Numbered from the stretch's first letter, positions 11,240 through 22,580 are shown. The stretch: DNA of 64,000 bases from Lates calcarifer (GCF_001640805.2 NC_066847.1:23179504-23243503); one strand, 5' to 3'. The notes: generated by a model not told the origin, from the sequence alone. Translations and numbers: made by a program.

Positions 11240-12489
11240 GTAAGTAAAACTATGACAGTATTAAAGTAGCCGGTAGTGTGCTTGAGAGTTTTAGTGTAGA
11301 CCCGGTGTGTTTCTTTGTGCACCCTCTCTGGAACAGGAGCGCGCGTCGTCTCACCGTTGTTGGCCGGGGTGTGCGTGCTGCCGCACCACCAGACGTCAGT
11401 TTGAGTGGGTGAAGGAGGGTGAGAAAGACACGCAACTGTCCGTGTAGGAGTTGGTGATCCAACAAGGGCCACTTGATATATCAAGTACTGTATATATGTA
11501 TACGTATATATATTTCTATATACACGAGTGTGGAATATGTTGATCAGTTCTTTGTATTCACTGCATGGAAAGGCTGTTTTGTTTCTCTACCAGTTTCTGA
11601 ATTCATTTCTCCTCCATTTCTTTCTGTGCTATTGATATTGTCGCCCGGTGTATCTGACGCTGAGTGTTATGGGCAGAACCACACTAGAATTAACGTGGTG
11701 ACAGTTTATGATTTATTATTCTGTAAGTGTATACCAAGATAGGACTTAAGATTTCTTTTTACCCCAGTTCCAAATGACAATAGATAGTAGACCAGTGGAG
11801 AGTTTATTTCCCGTCTATAATATGTTTATATCCTATATAGTCTTCAGCAGCTTCAGTTACCATGTATGTTGTAATTTAATTGTGAATAGCTATATAGGCT
11901 TCATATACTTAACAGTGTGACAGCAGAGACAAAGAATTGACAGTCTCTAGGGACTGATATCTGCTGGGATCTGATGATTTGCCGAATATGATTTAGTAAC
12001 ACCACTCCTACAAATGACATCTGTTCAACACGTCTTCCATTGGCGTCATATTTGTGGTAAAAAAAAAAAAGAAAGAAAAAAAAGTGTCCTAAAATGTAGT
12101 ATTGTTGCATAGCTCAGTATTGATATGATCTGATTGAGAATTTCACTTTAAATAGATTAAAAAACATTCATGACGGTGCAGTTTCACCTGTTGAGTGGCT
12201 ATTAATTGTTGCACCAGTTTTACAATTTAGTCCCTATAAGTCAGGTTTTAGCTTTTGTTCCACCACCAAGGATATTAATGTGCGTTCTCAACAGTAATAC
12301 AGAGAGCAAGGCCTGTCCATGAGAGGATTATGTCTATTATAGCTCAGTATGGATTCATTTCTATGATGATTGCATGCCAGAAGAGACTTGGGGGAGGCTT
12401 TCATTGACTTATGCATTAAATAGCATCACTGCGTGCATGTGTGTGTGATCTGGATGTTAACATGCGTGCCGGGCTCTCTCTGCGTGCAG
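11240..12489 (+). other. Probable 5'-UTR intron of gmeb with AT-rich palindromes
   Basis: No coding signal is recognised. A GC-rich part around 11330-11400 contains a CRE-like half site (GACGTCA near 11392). It is followed by a perfect 16-bp palindrome ACTTGATATATCAAGT at 11471-11486 and an alternating TA/GT stretch to about 11525. A purine-rich A/G run lies at 12059-12083. The intron would end at the GCGTGCAG acceptor at 12489. Confidence 0.4.
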
Positions 12490-13075
12490 CTTTGTGGGGA
12501 GGGGTGATGGCGGGTGCTGAGGTCACTGTGTCTTCAGGGGATGTAATGACAGTGAAGGAAGAGGAGGGAGAGTCCAGTGGCAACAACCATAAGACTGAAG
12601 TCATCCTGCACCTGCAGCCCATCCTGCATGGGTAACACGGCCTATATCATTAAAGAAGCCAATTGTTGTTGTTGTTGGGTTTTTTTGTTGGGGGGTGGGA
12701 GTGGGGGTTACTGTGTGGCAAATAGAGAGACACATATAAGTGTACAGACAGATTTGTAGAAATTTATGGATTTTTCAGCATGATAACATTTTTCCTGTAT
12801 TTCTTGCTCATATTAAGCACATCTAATGACACCACTCTACATCAGTGCTGTATATAATCAGTTTAATGCAGGCTTAAGTCAAAGAACTCTAACTCTAGAA
12901 AATGTCATGCAGTAGCTATTCACATATTTTGCTATTAAATTGAGAACATTTACACTCTCAGGTAGCATTATGTTCTTGTCATTATTTCATATGTGGCAAA
13001 ATGTTGCCCTCTGCAGGGTAAATGATGACACTGCTGATACTGGTACTACAGTCCTGGCCATAGAGACGCATCACG
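12490..13075 (+). CDS. gmeb1: gmeb exons 1-2: acidic N-terminal region
   Basis: The first coding exon lies behind a GCGTGCAG acceptor (exon from 12490, ATG 12507, donor after 12631, phase 2). It encodes 41 residues rich in Glu, Ser and Val. The second (13017-13075, 59 nt) encodes VNDDTADTGTTVLAIETHH. The split glycine codon GG|G reads cleanly across the intron. The pattern of an acidic leader, then a VILxLQP strand, then an AIETHH segment matches the GMEB1 N-terminus as I recall it. Confidence 0.85.
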
Positions 13076-16000
13076 GTAAGTGACACAGTGGTGACATTTA
13101 ATTAATCAGAAACAAGGCATTTGAAATCAACAACTTTTTAAATACAATTACATTTTTTAATGTGAACTAATTAATCTGTCAAATCATATTTCAAGTTATA
13201 CTTGTTATTTAGACAAGTATAATTGATGGACTATAAACTGCATAAGCTCTGCTTTCATTAGTATGTGGGATGATATTCTTGTGAGTGCACACTGTAGGTG
13301 GTGATATATTTTTGCTCTTTAATTCTCAGATGACAGTAAAGCAGAAGGAGAGGAAATTGAGTATGGCTACCCCATCACTTGTGGAGACAGCAGAGCGGTT
13401 CTACTCTTCAAGAAGTTCGTGTGCCCTGGAATCAATGTCAGATGTGTCAAAGTAAGTTGATATGTTAAGCATGATCCAAGAGTGGGTGGAATATTAATTT
13501 GTTAATACTGATGAAATACTTAGTCAAACCTTTCACGGTTATTTTCGCATCTTGTCTGTCACATCTTTCTTATTCTTCTCTCTGCTTACTTAATACAGCT
13601 TTCATAAAACATACTATTCTTCTCTTCCAGTTCAATGACCAGCTCATCAGTCCTAAGCAGTTTGTGCACCTGGCAGGGAAAGCCACTCTGAAGGACTGGA
13701 AAAGGGCCATCAGACTCGGAGGGGTTATGCTTAGGTATTTTGTCTGTCGTCTTTATCACAGCTGCTGGGGAGACATATGTGTGTGGATCTGAATGACCTT
13801 CAAGGGATTCCTAAACTTTACTCAGTTGTGTTGGTGTTAAAGTGTCAGACTTCAAACACCTCAATCTCATGCAGTCAGCAGCACATCTCGCTCATGTAAT
13901 TGAACTTTTATCAAGCCCTTGTGTGTCAGGGTTTTTTTTTTTGGGGGGGGGGGTTGTCTGTCAGTAAGCAGCATTATCATGATAGCAGGATCAAATAACA
14001 TGGTAGCAGGCCGCTGAGTGATGCTTCTCACCCCTTTATCGTGTTTGCACTTGTTCTTGATGTTGCCTGCGAGTCAGTGTACCAACTCAATAGGCAATAT
14101 CTGTTCTTTTCATCTTTATTCCTCCAGAGGTCAGATCAATGGGCTCTGTGTCAAAGGAAGCTGTTGGGATTGATCGCTGGGCAAATTCAATCCATACATT
14201 TAACACCCCTCAGCAGCTGTGTACCAAAAATATTTTTCATTTTTCTTGGATGCACCGTGGTGTTTTCTTTTCAACCTGCCCCCCCCCCCCAATCCAGGAA
14301 AATGATGGATTCTGGCCAGATAGATTTCTACCAGCATGACACCGTGTGCAGCAACACCTGCCGCAGCACTAAATTCGATGTGCTGATCAACAGTACGAGG
14401 CTTCCTCCGGGGACCTCGGTGCAGCCGAGCCCGTCAAGTCTGGCTCTTGACCCTCTTGGAGGACAGGTGCCTCCGCTGACAGGTAGATTTCAGTTGGCAT
14501 TTACTTTCTTGTCTTCTTTCTCTTTTTTTTTTTACCCTAACATATGCTCAGGCTGCTGTTATATCATCGAGGTGACACAGGCTAAAAGCGCTTGAAGCCA
14601 CCTGGATATCATTTATTTGCAATAAAGAAACGACTAAAGCGATTTCTCGCAATGACTAAAGGACCTTCAGGAAAACAGTGAGTGAGGAAATAAGCTGAAC
14701 ATTAAAGTAAGAACATCTGCCATTAAGAGCATTCAGATGCTTTTAATGATGCGCCCACCACTGCAGAGAAAAAAAAAAAAGAAAATCTGAGAGAAAAACA
14801 ATTGGATTTCCTTGGCAGTCTTCCCTCTGCCTACTCACACTGACTGGTAATATGAGATGTTTTTTACAGTATATACCTGCTATTTTTTCTCTTCCATTTC
14901 AGAGGTTGTGCATGATGCAGCAGAGTTAGAGGAGACTTTGGGGGATAAGTTTAGTGCAACAGCAGAGTGGAGCACCGGTCCAGCCCGTCCTGTAAACCCT
15001 GCAACAGCCAATGGACACTCAGGGAAGAGAAAGAGGGCTGACACACCTGGTAAATATAAGAAAGGGTACAATGGTGCTTGCTAAGCAGCTTGAACAGGAT
15101 GAGGATTAGTGGGTATGAAGAAAAAGACTCAGACATGAGTTGGGTGATTGGACAAATGTAACAATTATTAAGGCTGAACAGTTTAAGAACAAAAAATTAA
15201 GAGCCCTATTTAGGCTTCAGCGTAATATGTGACATAAATAATAATCAGTTGCTACAGAACTGACAATAGGGGGCTTCACTTATTAACCTCACTTGTTTAC
15301 TGATGCCAGTGCTTGCAGAATATCCTACACGGCAGGAAACAAGTCACCTGCAGTGTTCCTCTGTGACTTTTAAAGGAGACGCGGCATGGGTATATCTTCT
15401 GTTCAAAGCTTTATAACCCTTAAGTTTTGTTCCGGCACATGGTGGTACACTACAGTTTTGTGCTTGTGCACGCAAGACATATGTTTCCCTGTCAAGTGTT
15501 TATCAAGTGATTTAATCTACATTGTAAACCTGCTTTGGAATGATGGAATTGACCGTTTTGTCAGCTGACCGAGGCCAGTGCCCTGGAGGTACACTTGGAA
15601 AGTTTCTAAGAAGCCTTTTTATAATGGCAGGAGGCACAGGGTCAGTCCGCTGACCTTCAGTCCTCCAGAGGCTGTGCATTCGTAAGCAATGTCCTTTAAA
15701 GGAGATGCAGCACAGCTGAATCCTGATGGATAAAAATGGTGTCTAATGAGTGAAAGAAATACAACATTCAGGCTCAAACTGTCCACCTCCTCTGCATAAA
15801 TAATAAATGAATAAAACAGGAAAACAATAATATTACCTACCTGCAGTCCTTATCTCGTGTCATGCCCCTCTCTGGCACTGTTGTTTGACACCTCTGATAC
15901 ACCATAGCCAACCTTTGAATCTGCAGTTGTGCAATATTATGCCATTCCTGCAGACTGGCCTTAAAAAGTTGCTGACCCTGGCAGGCAGGAGAGTCATGTC

Positions 16001-18136
16001 CCTTTACATTACCATCGACAGCATCTGACATTTCTAAGTGTAGCTTTTTCTCTCAGGGACCTAAGCTTTGATTTCAGGCTTTTAAAGGTGACCTGATTAG
16101 GAATTGTTCCAGCTGGACCACAGTAGGTAAAATAGCCTCAAGTGACCTTTTCTGTGAATGGTAAATTGCAGTGCCTCACTGCACAAGCAACTATTGCTTG
16201 TCACAGGGCTTTAAACAAATTGACAACTCTGAGTAAAGGCACCCAGCTTATAACTACACTCTTCTATCTGCAGAAATGCGTTGCTTCCCATTAGTGTATA
16301 TTCCCGTCATGGAGAAATAAATGAATTTAGCTTCAGATAGCTGCAAATGGGATGGGCGTATTACATTTATCTTGACAGACATTTAAGCAAACATGAAAGT
16401 GGACGCATTTCTTGCAAGATAAGATATCAAGTGCTCTGACATTTTATCACTCTAATATACTCAAGTTGTATTTTGTTGAGTTTTGTGCAGATCCCAAGTC
16501 ATTTTTCATTCTCTCTCCAATCTTCTCTGTCCTCCTTTCTCTCCACTTAGAGCACCGCTTTTCTAACCCATTTCCTACTTTCCTCCTCTCTCCTCTCTAC
16601 CTTTATTATCCATTTAACATCTTCTCTCCAAATGCTGCTCCTTTCCCATTTCTTCTATCTCCCTTCTGTCTTTTTTCATTGTTTCTCCAACCCTGACACC
16701 TTCTCCTATGTTTCCCTCCTCACTTTATTACTCTCTTTTCCAGTCCTTTGAATCTCTTCAAATTTCCCTGCCCTGCCACTCTATCTCATTTCTTATTCAC
16801 TTTGCTTTGTTTTTTCCTTCTGTTAGTGTCCAGCTCCACAGCTCACATGAGATCATTTCACACACATACACAAATCCACTCTGTATTCATGCCTACGCCT
16901 CTTTCTTTTATTTCTCTGTGGCTTTTTGATGTTTTTACGTGAAAAGACAACCAAACACACACATACAGAGTTTCTAACGTATCATAATAATATTTCTCAT
17001 GATTGACCTTTATTCTAGATGGAGTATTGAGTCTGTGGAAGGGTGTGGCAGACTCCGGGCTGATGGGGGAGGTCCTGTCCAGTCTCCAGACTGAATTATT
17101 AGCCACCCTTAAAGGAGTGGAGGCTCGTACTCAGAAGGCCAACCTGCAGGAGGCAGGTGAGTTCTCGCAGTGGGACCCGTCTAACCACAGGACTGTTAAA
17201 AGAATTGTTTTAAATTTAGTCAAATGTCAGTCAAGTTAAAAAACAAAAAAAGTGAATCAAAGGCCAAAATAATTTTCAAGACAGACTCCACTAGCCAAAT
17301 CTAGTTTGAAATTCATGGACATTGATTTTGTTTTGTAATTTGATCCTGCACAATTTGCTGTGGGCAAATTTGATGGTATTAATCATTCGAGCCTTGTAGC
17401 TGATGTTTGATTATTTTGTTTTGTCAGATGCCATCATACTTAATTCCTTGTGTGAGATGTTTGGGCTGTTAGACTCAGTGAAGCAATCTCTGGACCTGAG
17501 ACGCAGCCAGACTGAAGAGAGCAAAATCCATAACAGTGTTTATGGTGAGAAAGCTGTTGAAGGCAATGCCAGTACATACAGCGATTCTCCAGCAGATTGC
17601 ATTAACTAATATCATGTTTTTTCTTAGTGTTGGATGAGATTTTGGAGGAACGGAGGAGACAGGCTTGTGATAAAAGCACATCCCACAAAAGCTCCTCGAA
17701 ATACCTTCAACCTCAACGTCACAACAGCCAAACTCAGAACGTGTTGTCCCCAGTGAAAACAAGCCCAGTGATCCAGCCTCTCTCTGTTACTGGTTTATCT
17801 GCTGCAGCTTACGCTCAGCTCACCATCAACCCTCAGCTCTTCGCCCATTTCTCTGCCTCCACCAGCCAGCACAACCCCCGCCCCGGGTTAGAGCTCCAAA
17901 GTGCCGCGCTGGAGAGGAACCATGAGCTCAGCAACAAGAAGGTTCACCAGCAGGAACAGGAGGATGTGGAGACGGAGGACACCTTGGAGATCTACAAAGA
18001 GCCTGGAGAGAGGACTGCTACGTCTCAAGAAGACGCTCATCTTAGAAGTCAGGAAGAAGAGCAGACAGAGCGCTTTCATGACATTGGAAGGGTGATTATA
18101 GGAAGAAAGGCATCAAAGAAACATAAAAGTAAGTGA
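12507..18136 (+). CDS. gmeb1: Glucocorticoid modulatory element-binding protein, GMEB1-like, 9 coding exons
   Basis: A nuclear SAND-domain transcription factor. Exons: 12507-12631, 13017-13075, 13330-13451, 13631-13734, 14298-14482, 14903-15049, 17019-17156, 17428-17544, 17628-18136; all junctions are GT-AG and in phase, giving 501 residues plus TGA. The start ATG has G at -3 and G at +4. Known role: GMEB1/GMEB2 form hetero-oligomers that bind ACGT-containing glucocorticoid modulatory elements and tune steroid-receptor responses. The N-terminus (AEVTVSSGDV, EVILHLQPILHG) and SAND text (FNDQLISPK, IRLGGVMLRKMMDSGQIDFYQHD) resemble GMEB1 more than GMEB2. The C-terminal 170 residues are short and diverged compared with human GMEB1 (about 570 residues), so a separate fish gmeb paralogue is possible. 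Confidence 0.9.
13330..14482 (+). CDS. gmeb1: gmeb exons 3-5: SAND DNA-binding domain
   Basis: Exons 13330-13451, 13631-13734 and 14298-14482 encode residues 62-198. The SAND domain spans about 73-160. It includes YPITCGDSRAVLLFKKFVCPG and the DNA-contacting helix with the KDWK motif at 123-126 followed by RAIR. The H150/C154/C158 cluster (QHDTVCSNTC) is the place of the zinc-binding module that follows the GMEB SAND core. All motif residues are intact, so DNA binding is expected. After residue 165 the exon becomes a Ser/Pro-rich linker. A C-run sits directly before the exon 5 acceptor. Confidence 0.95.
14903..17544 (+). CDS. gmeb1: gmeb exons 6-8: linker with basic nuclear signal and oligomerisation region
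   Basis: Exon 14903-15049 is an acidic/Ser-Thr linker ending in GKRKRAD (K240-R243), a good monopartite nuclear localisation signal. Exon 17019-17156 encodes a helical segment (LWKGVADSGLMGEVLSSLQ...) matching the GMEB FWKG...GLMEEV region. Exon 17428-17544 encodes ILNSLCEMFGLLDSVKQSLDLRR, matching the conserved LNN...FGLMDTVKKVL helix. In mammalian GMEB these helices mediate GMEB1-GMEB2 association. All three exons are phase 1 to phase 1. Confidence 0.88.
15050..17018 (+). other. gmeb intron 6 with long pyrimidine-rich tract
   Basis: This is the largest intron of the gene (1.97 kb). Positions about 16500-16760 are almost entirely C and T on the plus strand, giving low-complexity open frames (Phe/Leu/Ser/Pro) with no gene. 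No other feature is recognised. Confidence 0.6.
17628..18136 (+). CDS. gmeb1: gmeb last coding exon: divergent C-terminus
   Basis: The acceptor is TTCTTAG at 17627. It encodes residues 333-501: a short Glu/Arg helix (LDEILEERRRQ), a Ser/Gln/Pro-rich segment with AAYAQLTINPQL, then a highly charged tail (EQEDVETEDTLE) ending in RVIIGRKASKKHKSK. The long Thr/Val/Ser-rich activation-type region expected in GMEB1 is missing. The last codons overlap a consensus splice donor (GTAAGTGAG at 18129-18137, stop TGA at 18134-18136), so an alternative spliced end is possible. Confidence 0.75.
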
Positions 18137-19816
18137 GAGAGCGAGAGAAAATCCCAAAAGGATGCTGAAGGACTGATGAGGGAATGTGCCTGAGACCTGA
18201 AGACTTAAAGGATAAAAGATTCCAAAACAATTTTTAATACTGTCTTTCAAAGTAAAACAGTATTTTTTCCTGTACACTCATATCTAGTTGTAGTTGCTTT
18301 AGTTGAGTTGTGGTACAGGTGCAGATTTGTTATTGCATTGAGGTTGTAAATGGCACATTCATTCATTTCATTTAAACAAAGCAAATCACTTTATATGTCA
18401 AATAATTAGTTACATGATGATGATGATCATATGATTAGTTATTAGTATTCATTAATTAGTTGACTGACAGAAAATCAAACATCATTTAAAGCTGGAATGC
18501 AGGACTTTTACTTATAAATGATTATTGGTTACATTCAATCTTGTGCCAAATGAGTTCACACATTCCTGATTAAGCCTATCAGCACCAGGTAAATCTCTCT
18601 ATATTTTGTAGTATACCAGAGTTTTAAATCTGATGTCTGTGGCGACATTCCCACTTTGGCATTGGCAGCAATGCGTTTTATGACAACCAGCTATGATTGT
18701 TTTGCCAGAGAGGAGGGGAACAACTATGGAGATGGAGTCGGAGGCAGAGCCTGTGATGTAAAAACCCAGGAAGCATCCAAGAAAACTTTCTGATGCTCCA
18801 GTTAAAAGCAAAGCTTGGTTTTCAGAGGATGGATTATGGTCTAAAAAAGAAAGTGACAAACACAGATTAATATATGTCTGAAGCACACAGTGTTTGTGTA
18901 ATTACTGTCTTTGCCAGAAGGGGGAGACAAAAGTTCAGCACTGCAGGTTTAAATAATTTTCTAAGCAAAAAAACTTCCAAAATTCACTGGTCCCTGCTTA
19001 TTAAATGTCAATATTTACTGTTTTTTAGTTTTACCTTTGGGTTTTAGTATGCAATAATTTGCAATATGACAAAATCTCTCTTCCCACATTCTGGGAAATT
19101 GCAAAGGGCATTTTTTAAAAATCTATTTTTGGATATTTATAGACCAGGAGCAGTGAATCAATTTATGGAGAAAATCAGTAGTTTAAGTGATAATGAAAAT
19201 AATCATTCAGTTGCAGCCTTTAAACATAGAGTTCTCTCTTGTCTACTGGACGTAGTATTAGAACTCTGTGTAAGTGTTTTAAAATGTTAGTCTAATGGCG
19301 CCATTTAGAAATCTGTAAATATATTTGATTCTATCTTACGATCTTTGGTGATGACGTTTTCCCTCATTTGAAAGTAGTTGGCAAATATTTTCAGGTATTT
19401 GTGACAATTTTTCACTATACTTTTATAACTTCTAATAATATTTGGACTTATTTTGTGAGTTAACATCTGTGTTTTGATTATTATTATTTTTTTTACAATT
19501 TGGATTTTGTGAAATATTTGTCACTGTGGCTTGTACTTAGGCTCTTAAAAATAATGCCTAAGACTTGCCTAAGATCTATGCACCAGACACTTGCTGCCTG
19601 AAGAATACATTATTCTTAATTTAAGACAGTGAAAATTATATATAAAATAAATATTGTGACTGTTGACGTGCTGTTGCTTTATACAGGGTACTGTGTACTA
19701 ACATGCTGCAAATACAGAATCATGTTAAATAACCTCTTTGCCCTCTACCATAGAAATATTATAAAGAAAGACATGAAAGTGTGACCTTGTAAGATAATGA
19801 ACACATTTTAAATAAA
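18137..19816 (+). terminator. gmeb 3' UTR and candidate poly(A) signals
   Basis: Downstream of the stop codon the sequence is AT-rich and non-coding. AATAAA hexamers occur at 19646-19651 and 19811-19816, the likeliest cleavage signals for a 3' UTR of about 1.5-1.7 kb. An inverted-repeat element (18485-18953) sits inside it. The exact end cannot be fixed without transcript data. Confidence 0.4.
18485..18953. mobile_element. Non-autonomous inverted-repeat element (MITE-like), 469 bp
   Basis: The ends form terminal inverted repeats: 18486-18509 against 18929-18952 match at 19 of 24 positions, both beginning TTAAA(G/C)CTG. The element is bounded on both sides by TTTAAA, which may be part of the repeat or a target duplication. 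It has no coding capacity and lies in the gmeb 3' UTR. Confidence 0.6.
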
Positions 19817-21428
19817 AACATGAAAATTTTAACAGAAGCAGTGTTTAAGCTTGTGCATTAAGAGCTGCTCAATTCCTTGTTATGTCAGTTTGTTGATGAG
19901 GACTGTAACATGCTGGTTGGACATTTCATTCATCTCCTCATCTTTCTGCAGGTTCAGCTAAACTCAGATGTGAATGCCTGTTACTGCAGTTATATTTAAA
20001 GAAAAGAAGTTAATAGGCAATTCAACAGTAAATCATACAGAGGAGGAAACAGCTGCTCAATGTATTCACCTTACAAGCATGTTGAACTTGTGATCAGATG
20101 ACAATCACTGATGTCAGATAATCAATTTCTACCTAATAGCCCTTTTGTGATATCACTGCCTGGTGTGTTTGAACATGCTTTTAAGTTTCATCTCATCAAA
20201 AATAAAAGCATAGCAGTGGTTTTCAGCCCTGTGTGCGATGCTGTTCATTCACTTTTTGAGCACTATGCTGCATGCCAGGCCCGTGTGATAGACAGTGATG
20301 GTTTGATAGCCAGCCTTTGACAGTTTCCCTCACAACTGTAATGATATGTTATTATAAATTCATGCACAACACTGGCTGTGCCGTTGTGTTTGTTTGTGAG
20401 AGGTGATGAGTGGCAGCTGATAAAATGCTTGATAAAATGACTCTCATCATAGTGCAGCTGTCAGCATCCCTGCTGACGCCTGTCCTGTCGTTGGGAGTTG
20501 AACAGTATTTTGCAACACCCTGTTAGCTTTGCCGCAAATTAAACTGTCTTGCAGTTGAACAGATTCAGGCCAAAATACTCCCTAGTTTGAATAAATTGCT
20601 ACTCTGTGCCTTGAATGCCAAGGTGCAAAAATGGCTGCCATGAATCAAGCAGGTGTAATTACAGGTGTTAGCTCGACATATGCTGTACTCCACTGTTAAA
20701 TTAAGTAATCTGCTGAGCGGTCCATCGTTCATCTGTCATTCTGGGCTAACAACATTAGAGACTGAGATGTGCATTCATGTTGGAAGCCTTAGATGCTTCT
20801 GTTGGCCGCCTCTAATTTAATCCACAACATTAATGTTCACACACAACAACAAAATGAATTATGAATAGCCTGCATAATGGCATCTTGATCCAATTGGGAG
20901 TCCTGGAGCCACACTTAAATATGTCAGCCCAGCCATGTTTTAATGGCAGCTTGGTTCATGCACAGGACTGGCTGCAACATCAGCACTTGTGCAAGACATT
21001 TAATCTCTAACGTGGATCACAAGTGCCATGAAAGCTTTAACCAGATATGATATGACACCTTGAAGCATATGTGGTGCTCACATGTAATATATAGGACTAT
21101 GACAGGCCAGAGAACCTGGCAAATATAACGTATGTCAAAGTCACAGTGGCTTTTCAAGTCTTTTTTTTTATTTTTTAATATAAATTCTTGATGTTAACAT
21201 TTAATTTTATAGATGACATTAAATCCAAGAGTGATTTCTGTTAAGTGTTCTCCACTATCCATGGCCAGCTGTGGGCAGAAAAAAATATATAATCACATCA
21301 AATGCTAATTAGTTGCACAGAACATGACAGACTATTTAATTTATGGAGAAATATGCTTTGTACCTGTCATCAGGAGGTGCCTACCTGTCTGTACTGTGTG
21401 AATATATGACTAACTCAGCTGATGACAA

Positions 21429-21474
<46 letters not shown>

Positions 21475-22191
21475 AACTGAATTAATTCAACCTCAGATAG
21501 CTGTTTTGATTTTAAAACATGAGAATGAAAATATCATTGCAATACAGGTATTACTTTTGTGGTGTGTGTAGCTGGCTTAAGTAATGAGTATTTCCTCAAC
21601 CTGTAGCCATTGTTGTCAGAGTGATAATCCTGTACCTGCGCTGCTGGGTGCATGGTGACAGCTGTTAGGAGCTGCTGGGCAGTGAAGATTAAGTAACTTC
21701 CCATTAAAATTAAGACAAGTGGATGAAATGGCAGAGAAACAGATTAGCACCTTGCCTCTGTCTCCACACATACACACGCCAGCACACTCACGCAATCGTT
21801 TTTGTTACTTAGAGGCACTGCAATGACTTACATTTATTTTATAGGCTTATCCCAACCCCTAACTATGACTAGTAAGCACCTAACTCCCATCTCTTACTTA
21901 GCACTCTATTTAACCTTAATGAAAACAATTCTAGCATTCCCTAGTGTGGACCTTAACTATTACAAGTATATGCTTAACCCACATCCCAACATCCAAACCT
22001 AATCTAATTCTGATTTCCACCATAAAGTCAAGTTTGAAACTTCAAACAACCCTTTGAAGCAGTGAACACTGGCAAAAATGTCTCACACTTTACAAAATGT
22101 CCTCACTGTCAGCGTCTAAAACTCCCCGTGGACCTCACAAAGATACAAGCACCACACGCATACACACACATTCTGGGGTTTTGCTTGGCTG
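19817..22191. other. Intergenic region between gmeb and the next gene
   Basis: I see no exon with domain similarity. A possible alternative gmeb exon begins at 19952 (see findings). An (AT)n microsatellite covers about 21430-21473. The rest is AT-rich single-copy-looking sequence. Confidence 0.5.
21430..21473. repeat. (AT)n microsatellite
   Basis: About 22 uninterrupted AT units between gmeb and the next gene. Confidence 0.95.
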
Positions 22192-22510
22192 ATGTTTGAA
22201 TACCACAGTGTTGTTGCCGGGTTCGGCCACTTGGAGGCGCCCGGCTCATACTCATGCATAACCGCAGAGCGAAGTGGAGGCTGGGAAGGAGAGTGGGCTC
22301 GAGAAAGAAATCTCTCTCCTGAACTGTTTACCCTGACGTCAGTTTGCAGAACTAGCTCTGCCCTGTCTCCCTCAGTGTCTGTGAAACTCCACTCAGTGAG
22401 AACTGGGGGGAATAGATGGGCTCGGGCTCTACTACTTGCGCTCCCGGATCTCACGGAGTGAATGAAATGATTCCTTCTGCACATTCAAAGTGGACTACAA
22501 CAGCTACACG
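22192..22510 (+). promoter_or_regulatory. CpG-containing promoter/5' UTR with a palindromic CRE and upstream ORFs
   Basis: GC- and CpG-richer than its surroundings. It contains a perfect cAMP-response element TGACGTCA at 22334-22341. Immediately before the signal-peptide ATG lie two upstream ORFs: ATG-AAA-TGA at 22462-22470, and a 15-codon ORF 22467-22514 whose TGA overlaps the main ATG as ATGA. The transcription start is not visible. An 89-codon open frame across the same area has no recognisable features and looks like chance. Confidence 0.55.
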
Positions 22511-22580
22511 ATGAACACCTGCGCCTTTCTGTTGATTTTGACTGTTCAGATCTACGCCGATGGCATCGAGGGGCCAACAG
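22511..22580 (+). CDS. Signal-peptide first exon, possibly a type IIB receptor tyrosine phosphatase
   Basis: The ATG at 22511 has A at -3. The 23 codons read [20 protein letters not shown] then GPT, and the exon ends in phase 1 at G|GTAAGA. The short hydrophobic core ([12 protein letters not shown]) with a small residue before Asp is a good cleavable signal. In the PTPRK/M/T/U family, exon 1 likewise carries only the signal, ends in phase 1 immediately before the GGC-xF start of the MAM domain, and is followed by a very long intron; all three traits fit. PTPRU is near GMEB1 on human chromosome 1 and PTPRK is on the same arm as DCBLD1, which supports the guess. No downstream exon was found, so another secreted or membrane protein is possible. 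Confidence 0.6.

Noticed and set aside
14041..14595. 184-codon plus-strand frame
   Set aside because: It contains gmeb exon 5 (14298-14482) flanked by intron read-through with low-complexity runs.
16412..16942. Phe/Leu/Ser/Pro-rich open frames
   Set aside because: Produced by a pyrimidine-rich intronic tract; no domain, start context or splice support.
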